The notes: generated from the sequence alone by a model not told the origin. Numbered from the stretch's first letter, positions 13,766 through 22,935 are shown. The stretch is DNA of 23,150 bases from M3007 sp032115775 (GCA_032115775.1 JAUMBL010000098.1:1-23150), one strand, 5' to 3'. A program made the numbers and translations.

Positions 13766-16700
13766 ATGCACGATCCAATACCTATATACCTTTCCTATCA
13801 CGCGCAGGATGCTGCGGTCGTACAGGCCGTTTGCAAGCAGCTCAATATGCTTTACCCGACGGACACCCTGCGCTATACGGATGCGCAGACGATTCCGCCG
13901 AATGCGGACACCGCTGAGTTCACCCAAAAAATGATCGAATCGGCGGAGGTGGTGCTGCTTTTTTGTAGCGCCGACTACTTCAATACGGCGGAAACGCTGC
14001 GCGAACGCGATTACGCCAAAAGAAGTCCGCGCCAACCCCTAATTGTCCCGATTCGGAGCCGGGCCGTAGCCGCTGCGCCGAAACTGGAAGAATACGAACT
14101 GCTGCCCGCCGACGGCCTGCCCCTGAGCAATGGGGGGGTGTTAAACGAACTGCAAATCGCCGGGACGGCCGGCATCGCGCGCGATCGCATGACGGCGTTC
14201 CGCCAAAAAAACCGCACTGCGCGCATCGATGCCGGGGCAGCCCTCGCCTGGCCGGCAGCGCAAATTCGGTTGTTGTCTTTTTTAGATAAAAACGACTTAC
14301 GCGCCGCGTTTCAGCTCCTGCATCGGCTGGTGAAAGACCCCGCGCTGGATAAGATTATCTTCGACGCCCGGGAAACCCACCGACGGCTGTTGCGCCGGGA
14401 CGCCGACCAGCCGGATCGGCGCATGGAATTTCCGAATACGCTTCAGACGCTGTTTCTGGATATGCGCCACCTGATTGTCCAATTGGAGGCTGCGCAGCTC
14501 CAACCCGACTGGCAGCAAACGCTCGAAACGGCGTATTTCGGCATGCGCGCGCCCGATCAGCCGGACGGCAGCCTCCATCCGCTTTCGCTGCTCTCGGAGG
14601 AAATTTTGCTCCCGCTTGCGCAATTCCCCCGCGCCGGGGAAACCGCCGCAACGCCCCTCGCACCGGAACAACAGCAGGAATTTAAGCGGCTGTTCATGCT
14701 GGCACAGGACGCCCAGGCCGTCGGACAGTATGCCCGGGCGCATACACTGGCCGAACAAATCCAAACCAGCCTGGATCCGGAATCCGCTCAACTCTATGAA
14801 TTTCTACTAATCACCCTGGTGCAAAAAGAATCGGCCGACCGCATCGCAAGCGACTATGCGGCCGGCCGAACCCAATCTGCGGAAAAAGCCCTCCGCTACG
14901 CCATGCGCTTCCGGACGCTGCAGAACCAAGGCCGCTGCCCGTCCGAAACCGGATTTTACAACCTCGCCGAAACAGCAGCCGCCCTGCAGGGCGGCTTGCG
15001 GCGGTATTACGCCGGCATCCCCAACGACTATATCCTCGACACCGGCCTCCATGCCGCCCGATATCCCGACCACCGCGACCAGGTGCTGCGCTGTATTCGG
15101 CTTTCGCTGGACATCTATAATTACATGTTTCCCGCAGAAGGCTTTCTCGAACTGGCTTGCAACGAGCTCCTGGGCGGCGGAAAATATCTGTGGGCGGAAA
15201 CGCTGGAAGTTCAAGACAAGGAATTTCAATTGATAAACCGACGGGAATTTGACCTGTTGAGCGAAATTAACCACCAGCAAACACTGCTTTGCGACCCGGC
15301 GCCCATTCACCCCGAGGATCCGGTGGAATCTGCGCAGCGCAACCGCGGCAAATTATACGACCAGCGCGCCCTGCTGCGCGACAATTTGCTGTGGCGCCTG
15401 AAGCAAAAACGCGCCGGACTGAGCGCCGCGATCGGCGAAGAACGCCGTTTCTTCCGCGAATTTATTGACGAACGCAAATCCTTAACCCAATTTGTGTACG
15501 CCTGCGTCATTGGATACCTTGCTTTTGACCAAAACCTGCACGCTGCAAAAAGCGATTTCCTGGAAATGGCGCTCGACGAACTCCTGCGACGCCCCGAAGC
15601 GCCTTGGTTTGTGTTGGACGCCCGCGGCCAACTGGCGCCCCACCCTGATTGTGCGCACCTCGCTTTCCCCGCGGTGGAACTGACCACTACCGTCGTCCGC
15701 CGCCACGCCGGCAGCCACAGTGCCCTGCTGATCCCGGAACTAATCCGGCAAACAGTGTTTGAACAATTGGAAAAAGAGGTGGCCGAGCAGTTTGAAACAG
15801 TCAACACCGGATTGTCCTGGCAGGATATCCGCCGCTGGAAAGACGACGCGGCGCGCCGGCAACTCATCGCCTGCATGAAAAAATGGTCCACGCTCTACAA
15901 AGCCTACCCGGATCGCAGCCTGCAATATCTCAAAATGGCCTTGGACGAACTCCACGGCGCCGGACATTTCATTTGGATGCACTTCAGTCCGGATCAACTG
16001 GTCGCGCACCCCGACAGCCTCGCGCTCGGATTCGACGCCGCCCAAGCTTACCGTCAAATACTCGAACTGGATTTGCCCTGGAACAAGCCCGAAATTGAGA
16101 AAATCACGGTCAGAAATATTTTCCAACGATTCCTCGAACCGCAATACGCTGCCATCCCGCCGGGGGATCGCACGCGGCGCCCGGAACTGACGGCGCTGCT
16201 GCTGCAAGCGCTCCGAATTTACCAGACCGATCCGCAAACGCTGTACCTCGACTGGGTGCATCGGGAACTGACGGAGGAGATCAAATTGCAATGGATCGCC
16301 CTGGACGAAGCGGGTAATTGGCTGCCGCTCGATCTGCCCGCAAGCCGCTTGCATCCCATACAACTGCTGAAAACAATCGCCGGCCTGGAGCCGCAGCGCT
16401 ACAACCTGTTTGAGACGAAGCGGAAGATCGCAGACAAGCGGTATCGAGAACTGGAAACCCGCTATTTACGTGAAATCAGCGAGTTCAAATACGAAAACGG
16501 CGTACCGGAACGGCAAATCGCCATCGGCATTTTCAAACGCATTAAAAGCCTGTTCCGGTTCTTCCCAGATCGGCGATTTCTGGAAATTCCGCTTACGGAA
16601 TTATCCGGAAACGGCCGGATTCGCTGGCAGGCGCAATTTCTCGGGGTCTTCACCGTCCCGGAAAACCACTTTGAAAACCTGCTTGTCAACTTCGATTACA

Positions 16701-16813
16701 AAGCGGAGCGCGCGGAATTTCAGATGTACCGCGACGCTGCCGCCGAATGGATGGAGCAGATGATCCGGGAAACAAGCATGTACCAACATGCGACCGCTCC
16801 GAGGTCGGAATGA
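13766..16813 (+). CDS. TIR-domain protein with EAD11-like segment and five C-terminal EL-x7-W repeats
   Basis: This 1015-aa protein has no signal peptide or membrane segment, so it is probably cytoplasmic. Residues about 5-115 look like a TIR domain: IYLSYHAQD, YTDAQTIPP, AEVVLLFCSADYF, RERDYA, LIVPIRSR. E80 sits 12 residues after the S of SADY, where TIR NADases have their catalytic glutamate. Residues about 166-241 (IRLLSFLDKNDLRAAFQLL ... NTLQTLFLDMRHLIVQLE) resemble effector-associated domain 11, an adaptor of bacterial conflict systems. Residues 305-360 look TPR-like. From 439 on there are five repeats with an EL pair and a Trp nine residues after the Glu: E467/W476, E605/W614, E728/W737, E834/W843, E945/W954. 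The start is ATG 13766. No partner gene is adjacent; the stop lies 12 bp from the convergent peptidase gene. The domain calls are by eye; the repeat spacing is directly seen. Confidence 0.8.
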   Translation: MHDPIPIYLSYHAQDAAVVQAVCKQLNMLYPTDTLRYTDAQTIPPNADTAEFTQKMIESAEVVLLFCSADYFNTAETLRERDYAKRSPRQPLIVPIRSRAVAAAPKLEEYELLPADGLPLSNGGVLNELQIAGTAGIARDRMTAFRQKNRTARIDAGAALAWPAAQIRLLSFLDKNDLRAAFQLLHRLVKDPALDKIIFDARETHRRLLRRDADQPDRRMEFPNTLQTLFLDMRHLIVQLEAAQLQPDWQQTLETAYFGMRAPDQPDGSLHPLSLLSEEILLPLAQFPRAGETAATPLAPEQQQEFKRLFMLAQDAQAVGQYARAHTLAEQIQTSLDPESAQLYEFLLITLVQKESADRIASDYAAGRTQSAEKALRYAMRFRTLQNQGRCPSETGFYNLAETAAALQGGLRRYYAGIPNDYILDTGLHAARYPDHRDQVLRCIRLSLDIYNYMFPAEGFLELACNELLGGGKYLWAETLEVQDKEFQLINRREFDLLSEINHQQTLLCDPAPIHPEDPVESAQRNRGKLYDQRALLRDNLLWRLKQKRAGLSAAIGEERRFFREFIDERKSLTQFVYACVIGYLAFDQNLHAAKSDFLEMALDELLRRPEAPWFVLDARGQLAPHPDCAHLAFPAVELTTTVVRRHAGSHSALLIPELIRQTVFEQLEKEVAEQFETVNTGLSWQDIRRWKDDAARRQLIACMKKWSTLYKAYPDRSLQYLKMALDELHGAGHFIWMHFSPDQLVAHPDSLALGFDAAQAYRQILELDLPWNKPEIEKITVRNIFQRFLEPQYAAIPPGDRTRRPELTALLLQALRIYQTDPQTLYLDWVHRELTEEIKLQWIALDEAGNWLPLDLPASRLHPIQLLKTIAGLEPQRYNLFETKRKIADKRYRELETRYLREISEFKYENGVPERQIAIGIFKRIKSLFRFFPDRRFLEIPLTELSGNGRIRWQAQFLGVFTVPENHFENLLVNFDYKAERAEFQMYRDAAAEWMEQMIRETSMYQHATAPRSE

Positions 16814-16825
16814 GCTACCAAACAA

Positions 16826-19207
16826 TTACCGCACAATCGTTATTTTTTGAACTGCCGATACCGCCGACCCGGCTTCCAGATAACAGGAGTACACCCCGGC
16901 GGGCCAGGATGCTGTTTGTAATACCAACTGCGGCGTTCCGGCGAGATGGATCGTCTGGTTATAGACCGTCTTTCCGAGCGCATTCACCACCGTCAGCGTA
17001 CCACTTGCCGGCATGTCTGCGCCCCGGCTCCAGGAAATCGTAACCTGGTCGGTAGCAGGATTGGGCCGAACGGGCAACAAGCGCGTACCTGCCGCTGAAA
17101 GCGGCAAGGCCTGCACAAAACCGGATTCAGCATAGAATATTTCCAGATCATCTACGTAAAACCCATCGTACTCTTGGAATTGATCCGAGAACAAGGCAAA
17201 GCGGAGGGCGATGGTCTGCCCGCGGTACGGCGTGAGGTCTATGCACTCCTGCACCCAGTCGGACTGGAATCCGTCATACACCGGCTCGCCCGCTTGCTGA
17301 TTATCGCTGCCGGGCTTGGTGTAAAGGCCGCACAAATTTTTGAAACTCCCGTCTTCAAATACCGCCTGCGCCACGGCGTAATCGTACAGGGGCTCAATTT
17401 CCCAGCGCGTCCAGAAACGCAACTGGATATTGGCGGCGCCCGCCGGCAAAGCAAGCGGCGCGGCGACGAGCTCCGTGGCCGCTAAGGGCGCGTACACGGC
17501 GGCGGGCGAGTCGGTAAAGCTGCTTGGCGGCGTTTTGTAGTGCTCCTGCGTAAGACCCCAGCCGGCGGCGACGGGCCAGCCATTCAGATTGTTCGCCGGA
17601 TCGCTTGAAAGGGGAATCGCGGGACCGAGCAGGATCTTAACAAGGGTATCGGAAAACACCAAATCGCCGTTGTCCACCTGTAGTAAAAACCGCGCCTCCT
17701 CGCCGGATTGCGTACCCGGCGCGAACGAAATTTGAAAAGTTGTATCCTGAAGGGCGAACAACGGGATATCCAACACAATCGGCCCGGACACCGCAGCGAT
17801 GTTGGCGGAGAGGGGCGTCAAAGACAGCGTAATCGGGCCGGGTTCGATCCCCAGCCGACGGAAGCGCACCGGCAGCCGCGGATTCGACAGGTTAAAATCG
17901 CCATTGTCGGCATCCTGGGCCTCCCCGTAGCGCAATGCGCACAGCGCCAGTACCCGATTCGACCAGGCATTCGCCTTGTTCAACCCGTCTATGGTGTCTT
18001 TTGGAGGCCAAAAACCGAAGCTGCCGGGCCCCACCTCCGGGGTGAAAGAGAAGGCGTCCGCGCCGCCGAACATCCAGTCGTCGGAACTGCCGTTCACCGG
18101 ATAACCCACCGTCTCCAACGCGGTGCCCGTCAGGTAGCGATTATACCGGGACAGCACCCTGCCAAAATGCCGGAATCCCTCTTCGGCGGGCGTGTCGCTG
18201 TAAGCCCAGGGATAGATCAACAGATTGCCGAAGGTGTGATAGTTGAAGGCCAGGCGAAAATTATGCGCCAGGCAAAAATCGCGCACCATCTGGGTTTCCG
18301 GTTCGGAAAAAGGGCCGGGACCGCGGTAAACCGCAGAGCCGGGGTTCGGAGAAGAGCCCGAGTTATCGAAACCCCACTGGTAGCCGTAGTTTCTGTTCAA
18401 ATCCACGCCGAACGTGCCGTTTCCGTTGTCGCGCAGGTTTTTGCGCCACATGCCGCCGCCGTTCGGCTCCGTTGTTTCGTTCAGCACATATCCATCGGGG
18501 TTCAGGCAGGGTACGAAATACAGTTCGGCATGATCGAGGATATACTGCACCTCCGGATCAGTCGGATAGCGCTCGAGCAACTGCCACATAAAAAACAGCA
18601 TTTGCGACAACCCGTTCGGTTCCCGCGCATGGTGCAAGGCTGTGTACAGCACCTCCGGTTCATTTTCATCCACATCGGCCTGTTTGGAGATTTTGACATA
18701 CCAAATCGGCCGGCCTTCGTGGGTGGCGAGCGTATCGCTCAATACGGCCCGGGCGGTAATGAGCTGGGGAAATTTCGCGCGCATGTCATCCAATACGGCC
18801 AACATTTCATCCAGGGTATGGTAACCGCCCATAGAGCCGTACGTGTAATTGTTCGGCGTCGGATAGATCGGCCCGGTATCGGCGGTATTGTCGCAAGCGC
18901 CCGAGCGCGCGGCGGTCTGAAGCGGCAAAGAACGGCCCGAGCGATAATATTCTTGGATATCCGCAACCTGGATTTGGGTGGAAAATCCGGCCTGTTTCAA
19001 CAAATTCAGCTCCGAGTCGGAAATGTCCGTGAAAAAACTACGCCCCGGCTCATACACCCCGTGATCTGCGGGAATCCCCAGTTTTTCGAGATCCTGCATC
19101 GCGCGACCGCGCAAATCTATCCGGACACGGTGGTATTTTTCGGTTTGTTGCGCCTCGAGTTGGAGGCTGAGCAGTAAGGCAAACGCTAATCCTGCGATTT
19201 TATTCAT
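16826..19207 (-). CDS. Secreted M14 zinc carboxypeptidase with T9SS sorting domain
   Basis: This 793-aa exported metallopeptidase has a Sec signal peptide (MNKIAGLAFALLLSLQLEA). The M14 domain spans about 120-420, with zinc ligands H193 and E196 (HHAREPNG) and H324 (NYHTFGNLLIYPW), substrate-binding NR at 271-272 (VDLNRNYGYQWG), the SEPET motif, and catalytic E391 (SFTPEVGP). After a beta-sandwich linker comes a region with W...EPLYDYA and FYVDDLEIFY, resembling a MAM/jelly-roll module (about 560-700). The last 75 residues (RPNPATDQVTISW ... WPAGVYSCYLEAG ... KITIVR) are a type A T9SS sorting signal, so it should cross the outer membrane by type IX secretion. It starts at ATG 19207 with a TATATTTG promoter element. 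Likely role: extracellular peptide degradation. Confidence 0.94.
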   Translation of the reverse strand: MNKIAGLAFALLLSLQLEAQQTEKYHRVRIDLRGRAMQDLEKLGIPADHGVYEPGRSFFTDISDSELNLLKQAGFSTQIQVADIQEYYRSGRSLPLQTAARSGACDNTADTGPIYPTPNNYTYGSMGGYHTLDEMLAVLDDMRAKFPQLITARAVLSDTLATHEGRPIWYVKISKQADVDENEPEVLYTALHHAREPNGLSQMLFFMWQLLERYPTDPEVQYILDHAELYFVPCLNPDGYVLNETTEPNGGGMWRKNLRDNGNGTFGVDLNRNYGYQWGFDNSGSSPNPGSAVYRGPGPFSEPETQMVRDFCLAHNFRLAFNYHTFGNLLIYPWAYSDTPAEEGFRHFGRVLSRYNRYLTGTALETVGYPVNGSSDDWMFGGADAFSFTPEVGPGSFGFWPPKDTIDGLNKANAWSNRVLALCALRYGEAQDADNGDFNLSNPRLPVRFRRLGIEPGPITLSLTPLSANIAAVSGPIVLDIPLFALQDTTFQISFAPGTQSGEEARFLLQVDNGDLVFSDTLVKILLGPAIPLSSDPANNLNGWPVAAGWGLTQEHYKTPPSSFTDSPAAVYAPLAATELVAAPLALPAGAANIQLRFWTRWEIEPLYDYAVAQAVFEDGSFKNLCGLYTKPGSDNQQAGEPVYDGFQSDWVQECIDLTPYRGQTIALRFALFSDQFQEYDGFYVDDLEIFYAESGFVQALPLSAAGTRLLPVRPNPATDQVTISWSRGADMPASGTLTVVNALGKTVYNQTIHLAGTPQLVLQTASWPAGVYSCYLEAGSAVSAVQKITIVR

Positions 19208-19230
19208 GGAACATATTCGTATTTAGGGTG

Positions 19231-19238
19231 CAAATATA
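19231..19238 (-). promoter_or_regulatory. Putative -7 element for the M14 peptidase gene
   Basis: Minus-strand TATATTTG is a full match to TAnnTTTG, about 23 bp before ATG 19207, giving a short leader. No TTG at -33 was found. Confidence 0.5.
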
Positions 19239-19476
19239 TTGTTTAGCAGGAAATGTAGGGGAGTTAAACGGTGAATGTTATGCGAAAAGAATATCCGCGC
19301 AGAGCATATCCGGATTTCGGTTTTGAAAGACGATCGCAAGAAAATGATGTGCGAAATCAGACAAATCTTGCGGCCGCGGCCGGCTAAAAATCCGCCAAAA
19401 TTCGGGCCGATTTTACCAACTACTAAACCAAAACGACCAAATACTAAATAATAGGGCAAAGTTCGCTAGCAGGGAG

Positions 19477-19484
19477 TAGTTTTG
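19477..19484 (+). promoter_or_regulatory. Putative -7 element for the PorE-like gene
   Basis: TAGTTTTG is a full match to TAnnTTTG but lies about 260 bp before ATG 19747. The leader would be long, or another promoter is used. Confidence 0.3.
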
Positions 19485-19746
19485 TGGGGCAGCGTTTTTA
19501 GGTACGCATTTTCGATCATGCGTGCAGGTTTTGAACGGATGTATTTTTTTTCCAATCGCGCTTCTATGCAGCAGGGGAGTCTAGTTGCGTGATGAATGGC
19601 GACGTTTAACTAGCGCGCCAACCATCCTCGTTACCGGCTTTACCGCCTCTCAGAAATTAGATGAAAACCCTGCCCCCGTCAGCGCCCAAAACCGGGTTCA
19701 CACCAAACAAAATTTTTCTTGTTCATCAATACCGCATCACCTCATC

Positions 19747-22700
19747 ATGAAAAACTATCGTCTCCTACCCTTCCTCCTTAGCTGCCTGCCGTTTCTCCTC
19801 AACGCCCAATACCAAAAAGGCTTGGAAGCCCTCCAAAGCCAACAGTTCCAGGAAGCCCTGGGCATGTTCCAAAAAGCAGGCGTCAAAACGCCGGCGCTGG
19901 AACAATTCGGCATGGCGCGCTACTTTTCGACAACAGGAAACCCGGCATTCCAACTGGACTCCGCCTACGCGCGCGCACTCGCAGGCGCCAAAGCGTACCG
20001 CAGTATGCCCCCCAAAAAACAGGAAGATGCCAAGAAAGATATGGGGACGGATACGCCGGTAAAAATCAGGCGGGAAATCGAAAAGCGCTGGTTCGCGGAA
20101 GTCAAGGCGCAAAATAACATCCAGACGCTGGAACGTTTTTTGGAGGTTGCGAAAAGTGCGGCCGGCGAACAGATTGACACCCTCGTCGCGCTTCGCAACC
20201 AACTGGTTTTTGAAACGGCCGCTGCACAAAATACCCGGGACGCCTGGTATCCACTCATTACAAAATACGGCGCAAGCCTGCGCGAAACCAATCCCGCGCT
20301 CCTTCAAAAAGCCGGCTTCCGCCTCTTAGAATTGTTCGTAAAGGAAAGCGGCTGGTCCGAACAGGCGCAATTCAAAATCTTGTATCCGGAAGCAAATTTT
20401 GCGCGGGATACCATGCTGAAATTCGTAACGGCCGCCTCCGAAATGGCCGCCTTCGGCAAGCCGGACGGATGGGAATCTTTTTTGCGGCGCTTCTCCGGTA
20501 CGGAATTTGAATCGCTGGGCTTGGATTCCCTGTCCGGTTTCATCCTCCAACGCGGAAACATCGCTCAGTGCGAACGATACCTCAAGGCCTATCCCAACGG
20601 CCCGAGAAAGGATCGTCTGTGGGATCGAATGTACACCGCTTACCGCGCGGGATACCCCGACCCGGCCGGCATCCAGGCTTTCGCCGCCCGTTTCCCCGGT
20701 TTCCCTTTTCAGGAACGCCTCCGGGAAGACGAAAAAACCGCGCTGGACTTTTTCTACCAGGCAACCATGCGCAGCGACAGCCTGAGCCGGATGAAACGCT
20801 TCCTGCAAAACTACCCCGCGTACCCCAAAGTGGATTCGGTATGGCATCGCTATTACACCGTCGCGCGCGCAGGCGCAATAAACCCGGCTGCGGTGGATGC
20901 CTTTTTGAACGACCATCCGGAGATGCCCGCCGACCTCCGCAAAAGCGCGATCGCAGAAAAAAAAGAATGGGAGGAACGCCTCGAAAAACAATCCTATGAA
21001 CGCATGGTCGCGGGGGATCTGAGCGACCTGTTGGAGTATGCCACCCAACAACCGCCGAGGAAATATTCCAAAGAGGCGCAGGACAAACTGGCAGAACGCC
21101 TGCTCTCCGCAAATTCAGAGCGCGTAATGTGCGATTTCCTGAAAGAACTGCCCCGCCATCCGTACCGACAACGCGTGCTGGAACGGCTCTATCTGGTCAG
21201 CAACGCCAACAAAAGCCTGCAGACGATCAACGCTTTCGCCGAAGCGTACCCCGATTTCGACAGCCTGCGCATTAAGGTGGATCGCGCCGCCCTCTTCACA
21301 ACCCAAGTGTTCAAATCGCGCTATTCCGCCGATAACTGGGAACTTTATTCCAACTATATCAAGGAGTTCGCCCCTTCCGATGAAGCGTTTTTTTTACTGC
21401 AAAAAATGATGTTTCGGGATTTTTCAAATAGCAACTGGAAGGGAGTTGAAGATACCCTGAAGCAATACGCGCCCCTGTTCGCTCAAAAAAATACGGCTTT
21501 CCAGGATTTTTACGCCCGCATGCAGCGTGGTGAACTCGCAACGAGAAAATCCCTGCTGAAATGGGCGGACGGAGCGGAGTACCCCGGATATTGCCCGGCG
21601 CTCACAGGAGACGGAAAACAACTCTATTTTACGAACTGGGCGATGGAAAATCGTACGGAAGATGTATTCTTCACCCAGTACGCTGATACAGGATGGTCGG
21701 TACCGGTACCCGTTACCAGCCTCAATACCTCGACCAATAACGAGGCCGTGCTAAATATCAGCAGCAACGGCACCGAAATGCTCCTGTTTGTAAGCGGCGA
21801 TATCTATGAGAGCAAAAAAACGGCAACCGGCTGGGAAAAGGCCGGACTCCTCGCCGGCGGAATCAATTCGAGTTACTGGGACGGGGATTCCCGCTATTTT
21901 GCCAAGGGCCTGATCTTCGTTTCGGCAAGAAATGGGGGCCAAGATCTTTACATTTCACTGTATGGTGCCGACGGCGTTACCCTCCAAACCCCGTTCGCGA
22001 TCGGAGACGTCATTAATACCGGAGGCGCCGAGCGCATGCCCTTTCTCCACCCCGATATGAAAACGCTGTATTTCGCCTCTAACGGGCACGACGGATTTGG
22101 CGGCCAGGACATTTATATGAGTACCCGCCTCGATGATACCTGGAAAAACTGGAGCAAACCGCGCAATCTCGGGCTCCTGTTCAACGCAGAAACTGACGAC
22201 TGGAACTTCGTCGTGACGACGGATGGCGCCGGGGCGTATTCGGTTTCCAGCGATGATCTGGGGGGTGACCATATTAGTTATATAGATCTTCCGCAATCGT
22301 ATCGGCCGGCACCGGTTTACACCTTCGAGACCACGGTATTGGACGCCGCGGGGAAGCCCGTTGACGGAGAGGTGGTCATTCAGGACCTGGAAACCGGAAA
22401 AATTGTACAAATCGTTCGCCCCGATCCCGTGACCGGCGCAGTTTTTATCCCTATGTCGGAGAAAAAAAATTATCGTGCCGAACTCCGCAAAGCGGATATC
22501 CCGCCGGTTTCCCTAAACATAGATTTTGCACAGGACACGGCAAAAGGCATTGTGGAAGAACCCGTAATCATCGCCACAACGGAAGATCTCAAGCGCTCGG
22601 GCGGTAGCATCCTCATCAACAACCTGTTCTTTGAAACGGGTTCGTTTAATATCCTCCCCGAATCCCGGTTTGATCTGGACGCCCTGGCCAAATACCTGAA

Positions 22701-22935
22701 AGACAGCAACCTGGCTATTGAAATTCAGGGTCACACCGATGATGTCGGCAGCGCGGAAAGCAACCAGTTACTGTCGGAAAATCGCGCCGCCGCCGTTAAA
22801 AATTACCTGGTTTCCAACGGCTGCAACCCGGAAAAAATCCAGACTGCCGGATATGGCGAGAGCCGCCCCGCAATACCGAATGTTGATGAAAAATCGCGGG
22901 CGAAAAACCGGCGGGTCGAGTTTCGGTTGTTGTAG
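19747..22935 (+). CDS. PorE-like OmpA-family protein (helical repeats, PD40 propeller, CRD-like domain, OmpA)
   Basis: This 1062-aa envelope protein has a signal peptide ending LLNA before Q21; the Cys in it is followed by more hydrophobic sequence, so a lipoprotein is unlikely. Residues 22-600 are helical, beginning with a TPR-like YQKGLEALQSQQFQEALGMF. They include three related units near 275, 349 and 461 (RYLKAYP, RFLQNYP, DFLKELP, each followed by a W/V-x-R-x-Y helix). About 620-850 is a PD40-type beta-propeller (GDGKQLYFTNW, ERMPFLHPDMKTLYFASNGHDGFGGQDIY). About 858-925 is a carboxypeptidase-regulatory-like beta domain, and 959-1062 is an OmpA peptidoglycan-binding domain (GHTDDVGSAESNQLLSENRA, AGYGESRP). 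This order matches PorE of the type IX secretion system, but the helical part is much longer. ATG 19747 is chosen by the signal peptide. It is divergent from a T9SS-sorted peptidase. Confidence 0.88.
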   Translation: MKNYRLLPFLLSCLPFLLNAQYQKGLEALQSQQFQEALGMFQKAGVKTPALEQFGMARYFSTTGNPAFQLDSAYARALAGAKAYRSMPPKKQEDAKKDMGTDTPVKIRREIEKRWFAEVKAQNNIQTLERFLEVAKSAAGEQIDTLVALRNQLVFETAAAQNTRDAWYPLITKYGASLRETNPALLQKAGFRLLELFVKESGWSEQAQFKILYPEANFARDTMLKFVTAASEMAAFGKPDGWESFLRRFSGTEFESLGLDSLSGFILQRGNIAQCERYLKAYPNGPRKDRLWDRMYTAYRAGYPDPAGIQAFAARFPGFPFQERLREDEKTALDFFYQATMRSDSLSRMKRFLQNYPAYPKVDSVWHRYYTVARAGAINPAAVDAFLNDHPEMPADLRKSAIAEKKEWEERLEKQSYERMVAGDLSDLLEYATQQPPRKYSKEAQDKLAERLLSANSERVMCDFLKELPRHPYRQRVLERLYLVSNANKSLQTINAFAEAYPDFDSLRIKVDRAALFTTQVFKSRYSADNWELYSNYIKEFAPSDEAFFLLQKMMFRDFSNSNWKGVEDTLKQYAPLFAQKNTAFQDFYARMQRGELATRKSLLKWADGAEYPGYCPALTGDGKQLYFTNWAMENRTEDVFFTQYADTGWSVPVPVTSLNTSTNNEAVLNISSNGTEMLLFVSGDIYESKKTATGWEKAGLLAGGINSSYWDGDSRYFAKGLIFVSARNGGQDLYISLYGADGVTLQTPFAIGDVINTGGAERMPFLHPDMKTLYFASNGHDGFGGQDIYMSTRLDDTWKNWSKPRNLGLLFNAETDDWNFVVTTDGAGAYSVSSDDLGGDHISYIDLPQSYRPAPVYTFETTVLDAAGKPVDGEVVIQDLETGKIVQIVRPDPVTGAVFIPMSEKKNYRAELRKADIPPVSLNIDFAQDTAKGIVEEPVIIATTEDLKRSGGSILINNLFFETGSFNILPESRFDLDALAKYLKDSNLAIEIQGHTDDVGSAESNQLLSENRAAAVKNYLVSNGCNPEKIQTAGYGESRPAIPNVDEKSRAKNRRVEFRLL

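Larger units (their letters stand above)
19208..19746. other. 539-bp divergent intergenic region between peptidase and OmpA-family genes
   Basis: It contains the two divergent promoter motifs listed separately, a GCGGCCGCGGCCGGC palindrome-like run near 19370-19384, and a weak hairpin ACGCAT...ATGCGT at 19504-19523. Open frames here (a 78-codon one on minus and a TTG-started extension of the OmpA gene) lack coding character. No RNA gene or repeat was recognised. Confidence 0.5.

Noticed and set aside
13766..16813. Thoeris or CBASS assignment for the TIR gene
   Set aside because: No ThsA-type SIR2/SLOG gene, nucleotide cyclase, SAVED domain or E1/E2-JAB accessory gene lies beside it; neighbours are purL and a secreted peptidase.
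17708..19177. 489-codon plus-strand frame inside the M14 peptidase gene
   Set aside because: The opposite strand encodes a complete peptidase with all catalytic residues, signal peptide and sorting domain; this frame is Arg/Ala/Gly-rich shadow sequence.
19223..19459. 78-codon minus-strand frame upstream of the peptidase gene
   Set aside because: It spans the peptidase promoter motif and has no recognisable domain or convincing start.
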